DNA of 64,000 nt. Source: Branchiostoma floridae (taxonomy: Eukaryota > Chordata > Leptocardii > Amphioxiformes > Branchiostomatidae). The DNA is taken from contig NC_049997.1 in assembly GCF_000003815.2 (NCBI RefSeq), forward strand, positions 4,283,477 through 4,347,476. The letters are read 5' to 3'. The notes under the pieces are model-generated. The model made no database searches and was not told the DNA's origin. It saw nothing but the letters and a program-made list of their open reading frames with translations. Positions 9,916-22,607 of the stretch are shown one piece after another. The first letter of the stretch is position 1. The number at the start of each line of letters is the position of its first letter. Made by a program: the position numbers and the translations under genes.

Positions 9916-12020
9916 ACCAAACAGCAGAGCCTTCATTTTATTGTTTTCACATCTTCCTCTTTGACCCTGGAATTGGAATTGGTATATGTTTATTGATGTG
10001 CGCGTTGATTTCCATTAAAAAACGATGTAAATATCTTATGTCTCTTGATACAACACACACTGGAAGGATATAGCTATCGTGTATTTTATTGTTCGTTATC
10101 AAGTGCGATCGATAGACCTACGCGGACCTCTGCATTGTCAATATAGATGAGGAGGGATTCATTATAGACGACTTGGACTTTGTATCGATTGCGGGAATTT
10201 ATCTGAGCAGCTTGGCTGACAGTATAGTCTATTTAGTAAAACTTCAACGTGTCGTCCTCACTGGTAGTTCATCGACCTCACTGGTATATTCTTTACTTAT
10301 TCATTTACCTCCGGGAAGGCGGTTACATCCGATGTTGGTATTGTCTGTGTGTATGTGGATGAGTGCACACCTATAGCTTTAGATCCTTATTGGAGGCCCA
10401 AAGACTCATTTTTTTGTCCTTCTTAGCAGTGTTTTAAGCGTATAGTATTGTGTGGGGGGTAATCTTGTATTCTATGGAAAAGTTGCCTTTCTGGTTCATT
10501 CTCGAGTTTTGTTCGCCGAACTACTCTTTTTAAATTTGAAACACTGCAACGTTATCTCTAACGATATATAGGCCACATCATACAACAATCAGGCTTAGAA
10601 GTCAAACGGGGAAAGCCAAGTTCGCAACCCCTGACCCTGCGACACAGACAAGGGATTGCTTGGCATTAGCCGCTGTCTGATTCTGGAATTACACACTAAG
10701 TCTAACACCGGTGACCCAACCATTACGAGTCCAGCTACTGTAGAATTACTGTAAAAATTTAAATCAATGACTGTGATCAGTAAAGGCTAATTCTGCGCAC
10801 ATTTCCTTGTCTATAAGACAGGTAGCTTGCACTGTGCTGATTTGTAATTAGAAACAAGCGAACATTTCCGAAAGATTTTACAGTACACTTTGCTAAGTTA
10901 AAACTATATAAGATGAAGAGGTTGCCTAGTCATACATCAATTGTACCACATAAACAAGTTCAACAACTTCGTAAGTTTCTAATAATGCTAGACACAGAAA
11001 TCAATCCTTTTTTACAAAAGGTATCATAGAAAAAGCCATCTATACCATGGCTCTACATGCATCCCTCGAAAGCGACTGGCGGCGCCATAGACTTTCTGCA
11101 ATTTATGATCCAATACTATCTGAGCCATGTGTTCTATCTGTATAACGAGACGTTACTAGAAGCAATGGGTTGCTTACTACTTCAAAAAGACTAGATTTGG
11201 TATGTCGAGATTTTGGTCATGACAAGTTTTATGTTAGAAGTTACAGATCCATGAGAAAAAACAGAAGAAATATTACGGAGAAGTAAGATTTATTTTCAAA
11301 CTCTTGATTCTAGAGTTGCTTGCAGTGCCCTATGTTGATATGGACCTATAGAAAATATAATTAAGACGAATTCCAACCTTCTTACCTGCACGCTATATTT
11401 GCTTAACGTTATTTGTATACTGATTGTACGATAGTAATGTGTTTAATAGCATCCGTTCAAACTAAACCTTCTACATGTAAAAGCCTCAAAGCTTTATCAT
11501 CGATTAGCATACTGTTTTCTTGAAAACTTTTATCGAGTTAGCCTATACATTTCCATTTGTAGTCGGTTCCTAAAGCAGATTTAGACATGGGAAAGGTGAT
11601 TTCTATAGATCTGTTCTATTGTTTGGCGTCTGAATCAAGCAAACGCTATTTTGAAATCTATTTAGGACACATCGTTGCCAAAACACCATTCGGCATATTG
11701 CACAGAGCGCTTTAGTGGTTCAAATTATTCTTAGGTTACCATGAAATTGACATTGGCCGGCCTTGAACCTTTTACATAAATCCATTAATTATAAAGTTTA
11801 TCCTCTGACTAAACCAATTCATAGTTAACTTAATGCTGATATAAAATACATTTTCTTTCTTTGTGACTACATTATTATTAAGACACATCCTTTTAGCGCG
11901 AAGTATCTACAGTCTATGTCCATTACGGAATGAAACTTAAAGAAAGAAAATATTTTTTTTTACATTTAGTTGAAATTTCACACTAGTGCTGCAAACAAAA
12001 AAACTTTAACCTCATGATCA
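9916..12020. other. Non-coding stretch, nothing recognised
   Basis: No exon or repeat recognised. Around 10630-10700 the minus strand has a weak B-box-like GGTTGCGAACT, not enough to call a SINE. Confidence 0.45.
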
Positions 12021-12134
12021 TGTTGATTTCATTATATGGATGACAGCTTTTAAGAACCTAAAAATTTGATACGAACGTGCGAATACGTAAAAAGGCTTGG
12101 CATGAAGAACGTCAAAAACGTTGAACAAATGACC
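12021..12134 (+). repeat. Dispersed repeat, TGTTGATTTGAA family
   Basis: Diverged copy: TGTTGATTTCATTATATGGATGACAG start, then AACGTGCGAATACGTAAAAA. Confidence 0.5.
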
Positions 12135-12902
12135 GAACACGCGGTATACTGAACAATAAAATAAGTATTTTTTTTGACGATTTCTTATTCATTTTTTGCT
12201 CATTTTTCATATGCTTTGTACGATTCATAGGGTGATAAAAAAATTTGGAAACGTTTTGAAACGACCATTTATTGATGTATCTCATAATCAAACCATCATG
12301 GCCTCAAGCCCCACAAAATATTGGTGTCTTGTTTTGTGAGATTTGATAAAAGATATAGAGTTAATGAGACGGATGTGCATTTATCCCTGTACTAGGCTTG
12401 CATATCTATATGGACATTCCAAAACAGATAATTGATTTTTGGATCGATAAAAATGTTATTCAAGCCAATAAACTAAATACGATAGCGTTGTACGGACTCT
12501 GAATTCAAGCGTCACACTTGATCGTGACTGTTTCTGACACGTTAATGTTTTCTCCTACAGGGATCATGACATTGAGCATATCTAGCCCCAGGAAAATTAA
12601 ATCGATGCCCAACAGTATCCAAAACGAAGGTAGATCCTTCTTCCTAACAGAAATGGCGTGAAACCAATCGCAACTATCTACGGAACACCTGCTTTTCGAT
12701 CCTTCAGCCATTAATGCCTTTGGTCATTTTTACAGCTTCCGAAGTGGAAATTTGCAGTTTTACATATTTGCTTGATAGGTAGTCGATACGTTAGCGCTTT
12801 AGTGATCAACTGTGACAAAGAATATTGACAGAAATCTCATTTGATAGAGCATAAAGATAGTGTAGGGAATACGATTAAGGTTTGGGTGGTTGTAGTTTGT
12901 AG
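12135..12902. other. Non-coding stretch, nothing recognised
   Basis: AT-rich. The minus-strand frame 12505-12711 shows no domain. Confidence 0.45.
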
Positions 12903-12990
12903 TGTTGGTTTGAATTCTTGAATGCCATCTTTTGCCCAGGGAAAATGATGCGAGGGTACGAAAATGTTGCATTATGAAATGTAAGTATGG
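12903..12990 (+). repeat. Dispersed repeat, TGTTGATTTGAA family (short copy)
   Basis: TGTTGGTTTGAATTCTTGAA followed by TGCCATCTTTTGCCCAGGGA and GATGCGAGGGT. Confidence 0.5.
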
Positions 12991-14579
12991 TGTAGCAAAC
13001 AATACAGTGTTTATATTTGTTATTTGACATGGTCTTCTTGGAATTGACTTGATTGGCGTTCTCTGATAATACTATCCGTTTTTTGACAGTCTACTGCATA
13101 CATTTACAGCTGCTGACTTACTGTGTGGATGAGTTTTTGCTTTGTGTTTTGTTTGTTAAAAATTGAACAATCAATGAATCTTGTTATTCGGTGACATACC
13201 AGCTTAAACCTATCTAAGGATGCCAACTATCATGTGTTAACCTCGTAAAGAAGACGGGTATTGGGACATAAGACGTTTTTATCGTCAGATTATTATCCGC
13301 TTCAGGTGATACCACCTTCTACATGTTTAAGGATGCCCTGAGGTTGGGCCTTCTGTAGTATTTTAATCACCGTGAAATTACCTGGTTTACCACCTGCCGG
13401 GGATGCGAGCTGATATCAAGGTCGTTTGCGAGTTCATTCACCTTTATCGCTATATTTGGCCCGCTGGGTCCAAACACTTTGTAAACAGCGCAGCGCTGGC
13501 AATGTTCAATATTTCGATTCCGTATAGGTTGCTAGATGGCTCTACTCAAGATTTATGAATTTCATATTGGTATTTCCCCTAGGCTAAGGTGTAGTACATA
13601 TGGCACATGAGGTACTCGATAGGGCACATGACATTTTGTATTTTAAATTTTTGAATGTTGTCATATTTTGTGTATGTTATTTGTCCAATTTTTGTGTAAT
13701 TTTGTTCCTACTGGAAGAGTAACTGTTGCAGTTATAAGCTATTAACAGTTAAATGAATTAATAAACAATAAACAATGTGTTGCGCCCCACTGTCTAAATA
13801 AATTAAACATTATTACATATAATAAGCCGTGTTTGGGTCCTTCAATAACGTAGCTTTGCTTATCAGCATTAGTTTATTCATGAACATAGCCACTTTTTTA
13901 TAGTATGATATTATTTTATGCTTTAACATGTACTTCTTTATTCCTTGAGACTAATCATGACTGCAAAATGTTTGAAATCCAAGTACGTCGACCATATGCT
14001 GCCTCAAGGAAATTTCAATCTATTAATTTTACATAAAAACAATCTAGTAAATCATTACATTATCTTAGGAATCATATTTGTTATCGATTTTGTAGGCTGA
14101 AGTAGCAATGTATTTTAAGCCTAAGGTGATTCTCAGTTATACTCAGAGTCCGATAACAGTTTATTGATTGAATGAGGAACATTTTTCTGCTTTTTTTATA
14201 TTGTTATTAATTCCTTGCAATATTTTGGTTACGGAAACAACTTGAATTAAGAAAAATCATTTCGTTGACATAATCTTCTTGATATATTATGAAAATGATA
14301 AACTTCTTGGTGTGCTTATTAATTACGCCAAAAGTAACCACGCCGAAAATATACAAACTGAAAGAAGCACCTATACATTCAGATGTAATACTTGTAAAGG
14401 ATCTGTATAAGGTTAGTGAGAGGGTAGATAGAACTTTATTGCACGACATTTGTACATGGTACAATGTATGGCAACAACTATTACACAAAGTACAAAATAG
14501 GTGTATAGAATAAGACTTAACATCCTTATTAACATAGCAAAAGGGCTAAAACAAGATATAATATTACAATCGAGTTGGG
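12991..14579. other. Non-coding stretch, nothing recognised
   Basis: Overlapping frames at 14207-14488 (minus) and 14289-14513 (plus) have no domain, and I do not call either. Confidence 0.45.
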
Positions 14580-14880
14580 CTAATCATGGCTTTCATTATT
14601 CTTTCTATTAACAAAGCAGTCTTTGATATATTTGCATAACTTTGCATTATGAGAGTTGTGGCATCTAAAGATATATACAAATCTGTCTTTAGCATCGAGG
14701 TTCTTGAAATCTGCTGTACTAGATTCTAGAAATGTGAATAGCTCATTACGTAAAATAGTGTATTTAGAACATTCCATTAAAAAGTGAAATTCATCTTCAA
14801 TATGCTTTGGACAGATTGAACTTGACCCTAGTGTTGCTGAGGCGGAGCCCCCCTCCCAGTTCAAATCTGACCTGGGATGG
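14580..14880 (-). mobile_element. LINE ORF2 C-terminal stub
   Basis: The minus-strand frame 14580-14864 encodes a peptide with CPKHIEDEFHFLMECSKY followed by an Arg-rich spacing. This resembles the zinc-finger-like tail (C-x2-C-x8/9-H-x4-C) that ends many non-LTR retrotransposon reverse-transcriptase proteins. The second Cys of the first pair is replaced by His or lost. Only the last 85-95 residues are present, so it is a 5'-truncated dead copy. It is more diverged from the other LINE stubs here than they are from each other. Confidence 0.65.
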
Positions 14881-15499
14881 GCTTCGCTTTATTGTACTGC
14901 CTCTGCTTTTATTTGTCTATTCTCAAGCTGACTAATTCACTTGTCCAATTCTTTGCACATTTCCACTTTCAACCGTATTCCTACAATTTGTTTGCAGCTA
15001 TGAATGTTGGTTATCAGTTGCTCCTATTCAACTAGAGCGCCGACCTCTCTGCAAAATAAGCGATTCCACAGAACCCCCAGTCAGCTTCATCTATAAAAAA
15101 TACAAATTAAAAAAAAAAAATGTGTGTTTTGCTCCCTTTCAAGTCAAACTTTTCAAACCTCTGAATGATAACCCAAAATCTGAAGGCAAGGTTTGGCGTG
15201 GTTTGGATTGAATCGCATTCAGATCGCACAGCGCTCTCCGTCTAATGAAATGGTGGCCATTTTCACAGTATTGCGGTCCAACCAATAATGAAGAGGACGA
15301 TAATGGTGATAACCAACATGCCTCTAATGTCCCTTCACATGATTGCAGCGCTTTTTTACACATTCATTCATTGTTCCTCACGCTTCCTAAGTGCAAACTT
15401 ATTCACATGCGGAAAACCATCGAGAAAATCAAACAGCTAAGAAAGTAAAACATTCTAGTCTTAAAAACAGAGGCTCGAATGTATATTCTCTTGAATCAT
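14881..15499. other. Non-coding stretch with a poly(A) run
   Basis: A-rich run near 15105-15120. Nothing else recognised. Confidence 0.45.
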
Positions 15500-16861
15500 T
15501 TTTCTTGGTACAATACTAACGTTTGGATTGAAATTGCAAGGTATCATTGCCGATAATCTTGATGTTTTGTTAAAAGGTGTTATGTGATTTTCATGGCCAT
15601 TTGCCCTCAAGGCACTTTTTAATTCACCGCCGAACAACACAGACATTCGATGGAGACTTGCAGTGTAGAATGTTGTCAGGACTAATATAACACAAACCGT
15701 GGGCTACACAATCTATTGTTTTGCTGATGAATTAATGTTTTGTTTCATGTTGTTCATGGATACGGAAATTCATGGCTATTAGCCATCATAACACTTCTTA
15801 ACTCACTGTCTATAGCACATTCGGCTCGAAATTGCAGTGTAAGATATCATTAGGATCAACATTACCAACATAGGGATGCTTCAAAATGTCCCCGTACATA
15901 GTCGTAATGTTTGGTTGCATCTATTCCATGAACGTCATTGGTTGAAATGGTAGTTTTCTCTTCCAAAGTTTGATAGCTCCCTCCCTGCATGCCAACACGA
16001 ATTATTTGGACCAAAATTGCAACCAAAAATATTACTAGCATTAACATAAGACAAACCAAGTGGTAATAACAAGAAACAAGCTACCATTGCTTGTGGTGCA
16101 AATGTTTCATTACATTTTGCTCTGGGATTTTATGGTCTTTTTTCCTAAATGCACTTCATATTGTTGAGCAATAAATTCATTCATTCATTCATTCATTCTT
16201 CATAAGTCACTGCCGATACAGAACAAAAATTCGAACCAAAATTGCAGGGTAACACATTACTAGGCCTGACGTAACACAAAGCAGGGGTGATGCAAGCTAC
16301 CGTTCCTTATAGTGCCGCAGTAACGTTAAATGTTCCTTACTGGTATTTATGGTTATTTGCCCACATTTTCCCGCAAACATTCAGTGTAACATATTACTAG
16401 AAATGACGTAACACAAAGAATTGGTGATACAAGCTAATTTTGTCGATATGGTTTATGTTGTTTAATGTTCCTGTGGGATTCTTTACGGTCACCTGTCCCA
16501 AAGCTCCTAATAATTCACCACCGAATAATACAAACATTTGCACCAAAGTAGCATTATGAAATATCACTAGGATTCTCGTAACAGAAAACACAGGGAATAC
16601 AAAATGCCGCTGCTGAATGTCTTCATATTTAGTCAAAGATGCGCAATATTTTGGATGGCCATTTGCCCTCAAAGTACCTATGACCGTTTTTCCTTCAAAA
16701 AACAACACAAATATTCTGTCCAAAAATTGCTGTGTGAAATATAACTAGGATCAACATAACATAAAACAATAGTGACTACCTTTGCCAATGGAGTTAATGT
16801 TTCATTCCCTATTGCTGTGAGGTTTTTATAGTCATTTTTTTATATATAGCCTCAAAACTCA
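15500..16861. repeat. Diverged tandem array, about 125-225 bp units
   Basis: The landmark AAATTGCAGTGTAA-[C/G]ATATCA-CTAGGATCAACATAACACAAA recurs, degenerately, near 15533, 15657, 15830, 16013, 16238, 16380, 16546 and 16725. It alternates with TTTATGGTCATTTGCCCTCAA-type landmarks. Unit lengths vary and identity is low. The array passes without a break into the tighter one that follows. A (CATT)n run at about 16174-16198 sits inside. Confidence 0.7.
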
Positions 16862-17731
16862 CTGCTGATACAATACTATAATCCGGAGCAAAATAAGGTG
16901 GTTCATTTTTACTACGATATGCATAAGAGTGAGCTCATGAGGTAGTTCTTGATATTCTGTTTCGCACTGACCTGGGGTTTTATGGTTATTTAGCCTCAAA
17001 GACTGCTGATACAATACTATAATTCGGACAAAATAACGTGGCTCATTTTTACTACGATATGCATAAGAGTGGGGTACTTCTTGATATTCTGTTTCGCAAT
17101 GACCTGGGGGTTTATGGTTATCTAGCCTCAAAGTACGCAACAATTGACTGCTGATACAATACTGTAATTCGGACAAAATAACGTGGCTCATTTTTACTAC
17201 GATATGCATAAGAGTGGGGTACTTCTTGATATTCTGTTTCGCAATGACCTGGGATTTTCATGGTCATTTAGCCTCAAAGCACTTCATAATTCACTGCTGA
17301 CACAATACTAAAATTTGGACAAATATTACGTGATTCCTTTTTACTATGATATGCATAAGAGTGTCATAGTTTTTGATATTCTGTTTCGCACTGACCTGGG
17401 GTTTTATGGTTATTTAGCCGCAAAGTACGCCACAATTCACTGCTGATACAATACTATAATTTGGACAAAAATTACGTGATTCATTTTACTACGATATGCA
17501 TAAGAGTGAGGTAGTTCTTGATATTTTGTTTCGCACCGACCTGGGGTTTGCATGGTCATTTAGCCTCAAAGCACTTCATAATTCACTGCTGATACAATAC
17601 TATAATTCGGAGCAAAATAAGGTGGTTCATTTTTACTACGATATGCATAAGAGTGGGGTAGCTCTTGATATTTTGTTTCACAGTGACCTGGGGATCTTAT
17701 GATTATTTGCTCTGACATCTCTATGGTAAAT
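16862..17731. repeat. Tandem array, six units of about 146 bp
   Basis: Units begin CTGCTGATACAATACTA at 16862, 17003, 17148, 17294, 17440 and 17586, giving spacings of 141, 145, 146, 146 and 146 bp. Each contains TTTTTACTACGATATGCATAAGAGTG and GACCTGGGGTTTTATGGT-like blocks. The 116-residue minus-strand frame 16859-17209 and the plus frame 17496-17702 are translations of this repeat, not genes. Confidence 0.9.
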
Positions 17732-18170
17732 CACTACTAGTCGTGGCGGCTACATTTCAAGGGGAACGCAAGAGCTGTAAACCTGGTTTCAAGGACAACC
17801 AATTGTGGCGCTTTGGGAGGGATCACGTGGCGCATGATTAATGCACGTACCGCCGTAACTCGACGCCGTAGCGAGACGAGCCTTTCTGGGGAACTAAGAT
17901 TACTGATGAGCAAGAACTGCAACCGCGCGGATTCCTCACTTTGAAGAGGCATCGGACCGTTGTTGCCGGCAATGCTTGCCACAACTGGTTGATACCGGTA
18001 CGCATAATTGGAACCCACCACCCAACCCTGAAGCGGTTCGCCACGAAGGCTTGCTGTTTGATTTTTGTGAAGCATCGTAAAAGATTCTCGCCTGAACCGC
18101 GCTGGCTATTCTTTTCAAGGGTTTGCAGCGAGCCCGGCTGCAAGATGAAGAAGGTCTTCTCAGGTACGTT
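17732..18170 (+). other. GC-rich island, possible first exon
   Basis: This is clearly richer in G+C and CpG than its surroundings. It ends with ATGAAGAAGGTCTTCTCAG followed at once by GTACGT, a strong splice donor (ATG at 18145). This could be a short coding first exon (MKKVFS). No downstream exon could be joined with confidence, and two overlapping minus-strand frames compete. Low confidence. Confidence 0.2.
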
Positions 18171-18717
18171 CTTTCTCAATTTCCTTTCCCATTTCCTTAC
18201 ATGCGCCAACTAATCTTTCTAAAAGAGCTTTCCAAATGGGCCCAGATGGAATACTGTACATCAAATCGTATTTTCTTCCAAGTAAGAACGAATTTGTCCT
18301 TGAAACGTTGTGGTGTCTGTAGAATTCTAATCATGAACATTGCTCTTTTTAGCAGCGGATTCCTCTTTCCAAATACCGTTTTTCAGTAGAAATCTTGACT
18401 TTCCAAAGGTAATTTCGGGTGTCTAGCAGGTATAATATTTGAGAACGTCTTGTATTGGTAGTTTACAGGGGCTAGGGTAATCACTACCTCTCTTGAAACC
18501 CAATCGATACCTAAATCTTGTGTAGCGAGTGATTACATCCATGACCCTGGTAACGGAATGAACGTGGTAATACGGCATACAAATCATCACTAACCTGGGA
18601 ATTTTACATCTTATGATATATCAAACTTAAGGAAGAAGGCAGCTATGGGATTGCATCTCGTATCAAGCATTTATCAAAAAAGGAAATGTGTCTTAGCGCA
18701 CCAGAATGCAAGCAATC
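18171..18717. other. Non-coding stretch, nothing recognised
   Basis: Possible acceptors exist (near 18330-18390), but no exon is supported. Confidence 0.4.
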
Positions 18718-18904
18718 TACTGTAAATGCAGGAACCTTCGCGGTAGTTTAATGTTCGCGGTCTTCGCGGTGGTCGCTTCACCGCGAACTTAAAACCTTCG
18801 CGAGCATTTTTCCATGGTAATAACGCGAATTTAAAACCACCGCGAAAAGTCCTTGTCCTTTACCGCGAAATCAAATCACTGCGAAATCAAATACATTTAC
18901 AGTA
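18718..18904. mobile_element. MITE with TACTGTAAATG inverted ends
   Basis: The ends TACTGTAAATG and CATTTACAGTA are perfect inverted repeats. The interior is packed with TTCGCGGT / ACCGCGAA motifs in both orientations. The length is 187 bp and there is no open frame. This type of CGCG-rich MITE is widespread in aquatic invertebrates (general recollection, not checked). Confidence 0.85.
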
Positions 18905-19604
18905 TCAGTAATAATGTTGCAAGTAGTAAAGATGGAGAAGCAGATGCATAAACTATGTTCGTAACATTACTCAACCGGTGGTAGCTTCAGTGAGAATGAA
19001 AGAAAAACACTCTTTATTAGATAAAATCAATAAATACACGCAACTCTTCGAATGCGAAAGGAAATGTTCTAATGAATATTTTAGATGCCTTTGATAGAAA
19101 TTTATTTCTGTGAATGAGCTTATTTTGCTGATATTGTTGTTATACACACTTTATTCATTGCAGTTTGTCCTACCTCTTATACAATCCCTTGTATTATCCC
19201 TGCGTGTTCGATTCAAACAATCGATGTCCATCGGTCTTTATCATATCCTTTATTTCAAATCACGTTTCTTTGTTCATTCTGATCTATATACATGTGCTTG
19301 AACGATTTATATCTGTATAGTTACAATATGGCGTTTAAGATAACAGTGACTGATGCATTTAAGTTTTACATCGCTAAAATGTACCTGCAAGAATATTTTT
19401 GGTCAGAATTTAACAAAAGTTTAAAAAAAGAATTTCTACCTATTGACTAGTTTTTCCCCCGTACCATAGCTGGTAAGTTGATTTTTTTCTACGTCTAAGT
19501 AATTAGTAAGAAATCTGTAACACAAGATACCAGGTTTAATTAATTGTTGATTAATGTTCAAATGCGGAAACCAAATTCGTTACTATTGCCTTGTTGTGCT
19601 TATA
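18905..19604. other. Non-coding stretch, nothing recognised
   Basis: AT-rich. A 63-residue hydrophobic frame at 19110-19301 has no splice or domain support. Confidence 0.45.
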
Positions 19605-19834
19605 CCCCTGTCCACCAGGACGGCGCTCTCTCTGCGACCTCAAATTTGACATATCGCTCAACAATTCTATGGAAAAGAAACGATCCTTTGCACACTTTGT
19701 GCGTTTTGTTGTCTTTTCAGTCATACGTTTACGTTTTGTATGATATACCCAGTATAAGGTTAAGCGAAGGTTACACATATCCTATTAAGGTCGCAGTGAG
19801 AGCGCAGTGCGATCGCCGTCTAGTGGAAAGGGGG
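19605..19834. mobile_element. TIR MITE, CCCC...GACGGCG family, copy 1
   Basis: The inverted ends carry GACGGCGCTCTCTCTGCGACCT on the left and AGGTCGCAGTGAGAGCGCAG plus CGCCGTCTAGTGGAAAGGGG on the right. A sister copy of similar size (235 bp) lies at 44657-44891. No transposase is present. The superfamily was not resolved because no clear target-site duplication was seen. Confidence 0.8.
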
Positions 19835-20000
19835 CCTTTTGTAGATATAATACAGAGGGTAGTCTTCACATCTGCCAATCAAATAACGTGTTGCTCAGCG
19901 GAGCCATCGTTCACTGCCTGCCCGAACTCATCATTGAGAGGACTCCATTGATTGCTTGGTCCGCTCAACCAATTTTGAAGGCGGCTGGCACTGTCTATAT

Positions 20001-20240
20001 TGAATTTCTCTATTTTTCTTAATAAGCTTTGATCAAACGACATTATACAAACAAATCTCAAGCTACATTTTTAACATCACAAAGAAACGAGAAGAAGCCG
20101 AACAAATGTATTACAAGAGTTTTAGAACCCATGCTTTAGATAAGTCTTAGAAACCATGTGTACTGTATTACGACCTTTTGTCTCTATATGCCTGTACTTA
20201 TCCCGATAGGGCATGAATGTGCAATAAAGGGTATTGAAGT
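20001..20240 (+). mobile_element. LINE 3' end, 5'-truncated copy
   Basis: Matches the last coding bases and 3' untranslated part of the copy at 32690-33227: TTTGATCAAACGACATTATAC, AACGAGAAGAAGCCGAACAAATG, and CGATAGGGCATGAATGTGCAATAAAGG. It ends just after GTGCAATAAAGG, the conserved terminus of the family. Confidence 0.8.
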
Positions 20241-21034
20241 ATATAAATGACGTTCAGTGTAGACATAAGGGAAGCTGGAAAATCTCGCTTCTAGTAGCTC
20301 TTTCACCGTTAATAGTACGTCGCTAGAAGCTTAGGTTCTTTTTTTGCGTAGAAAAGTGTCATAGTCTGTATAGACTGGCTGACAGGGAGAGAGAGAGAGA
20401 GAGAAGCTTAATGACCAACACTTCTAGGTCAGGAGAACTCAGTACATCCTAATCCTGTGTATATTATGAATATGTGCTAACATGGACGGATTATGGTGGG
20501 ACTGACGACTGTCTATTGTGGTATGGTGTGGTATACTAAAGTGACTACTTTCCAAAGCGACAGAGAATTCTGGGCTACCATTGGACTGGTTTAATTGTGA
20601 TGGATTCTCCGAACTTGATTTGATTTGATTTATTACGATTGCAAGACGGTACAATACAAGTGTGTCACAGGCAGCGGTATGCTGGTTTTGTGGCCTACAA
20701 ATGAATACATAAATATATAAATTAATACACTAGGTTAGATACTATCAATAGATGAAATATGAAATTACAAATATTATTGAAAATATCAATTAATCAGACC
20801 AGTTTGACAGCCTCCGTTAAAACACACTCAGACTGCCAGCTTGCTTTATTGCCTAACTTCTGTAAGTGACTTTTACTATTGTGTTAAAGGTCACAATCTA
20901 TAAGAAAAGAGACACTGAAAATGAGAAATTGTGTAACATTATCTACAAAAGAGGCTGACTACATCTGAAAAATGAAAATAATTTTACACGTTGGTAGTAT
21001 AAATGATATAGGAGAATGTTTTTTACAATTAATG
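20241..21034. other. Non-coding stretch with short simple repeats
   Basis: A (GA)n run lies at about 20390-20404. Otherwise AT-rich with nothing recognised. Confidence 0.5.
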
Positions 21035-21425
21035 ATTCTTTATTGAGACACGACAAAAGTACAGCGACTTTCGTAAGGTCTACATGTATAACAGCTACTT
21101 ACAGTACAACTAAATACACTAATATGGATAACTATAGGTATGAATAAATCAATATATAGGGTCTAGCTTGTCATTTACACTATTGGTTCTATGGTATAAA
21201 CATTCGTGGATATATTTGCCTACTTGTACACAGTGAGGGTTATCGCCTCCCAGAATGTAGTTGTTTATCTATCGAACAGAGAGTAGCAAAGTCTTTAGAG
21301 CAAGTGGAAAGTAATGTGAACAGCTCTGTACGTTTGTCATTATATCGAGAACATTCTATAACAAAGTGACGTTCGTCTTCGATCTCATTTGGGCAGAATG
21401 GACAAAACCTCTGGTCACGGGGAAT
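21035..21425 (-). mobile_element. LINE ORF2 C-terminus and 3' end
   Basis: The minus strand from about 21420 to 21250 encodes RFCPFCPNEIEDERHFVIEC, then SRYNDKRTELF. This is an intact C-x2-C-x8-H-x4-C zinc-finger-like tail of a non-LTR retrotransposon protein, followed by a stop and about 200 bp of 3' untranslated sequence ending near TCTTTATTGA. A close relative lies at 56741-57085. Everything 5' of the tail is missing. Confidence 0.8.
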
Positions 21426-22607
21426 TTTTTACATGACCAGTCTTTCCTTCTTTGCTTAACGCGCTTACGTTCCTATGTCTCAGAGCTTGTAACGGTGGGC
21501 TCTGCTCCTTCCCACTACATGTAGCATAAAGCGACGAGAAGCGGAACTCCAGTTAGAAGCTCTGTTGAAGGTGTCTGAGAAACATCGAAACGTAAGCAAA
21601 GTAAGTATAAACTGATCATATGAAATTACTCTACTGTAAGAAAGCTACATTTTACAATAATATCTCTAAGGAAAGCAAAAGGATAAAATACTAATAGTTC
21701 AAATGATATACTTTCTCAATCTAAATGACATACTGCCTGGATATCCGAGTGCAGTTTGCGATCGAGGGCTAATAAATAATGTATGTCCGTATATAATAAC
21801 GGCGCATCCATTGCAATCATTCATACATCTAAACACTTTCAATGTTTATCACTTTTCTTGGAACTGGCTGTGTCATTTATCAAAAGCACTCATGTGCTGA
21901 TAGTATGCTTAAGTATTTAACCGGAAGTGTGTTACATAAGAATAGTGTTTTTCATGAACCTTTTTGTGACAAAAGGCAAATGTACTAATTCGTACATATA
22001 TATATTAACTGTAAGGCGATCCGAATGTAATGATTTCAATCATTTTATTATTTTTCATTATAGATTCAAGCAAATATAATTAAACAATCCCGGTTTAATT
22101 GCATTTCACGTTATTACTACCCGCTTAGTTGCTCAACATATTCAAGCAAAAACACCTTAACCTTCCACTTATACCACCATAGCTATGTTTGATACCTTGG
22201 TTTTAAAGACAATACCACAAGTAGGTTTTACCTAATCATAGACTATACTATATGCTGATGTCCATTCTCGGGGCCTTTGCTCGACCAGAGCATACAGAAA
22301 GAGACCCTTGTGGGTAGTTTTGTACATTCTTTAATCTAACCGGCTTGACGTTGTGATTGTATTAAAAGATATTGATCTTAATGGCATAACCTGCTTTCAA
22401 TCGCTAAATCCTCAGATGTAGTACCCCGCCCTGATGGGTAATCATTCGGATGTTCAATATAGAGATGCTCGTTGAAATGTGAGAGTTCACATTTCTTTCC
22501 ACTTGGATACTTTTAATTACAACTCAACGAATGGAAACAAGTTTTGTAGCATGTATTAATGTTCTTCTAGGTCACTGATTACGGTTTGCAAAGTCATTAT
22601 ATTAAAA
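21426..22607. other. Non-coding stretch, nothing recognised
   Basis: No exon, RNA gene or clear repeat seen. Confidence 0.45.

Noticed and set aside
16859-17209. 116-residue minus-strand repeat protein
   Set aside because: It follows the 146-bp tandem units and has no other support.
15500-17731. CRISPR array
   Set aside because: Units are long and contiguous with no short repeat/spacer alternation, and the genome context is animal.
17838-18209. 123-residue minus-strand frame in the GC-rich island
   Set aside because: Competes with two other frames in the same GC-rich block. No domain recognised.
19544-19951. 135-residue plus-strand frame
   Set aside because: It spans a MITE and its flanks. 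No domain or splice support.
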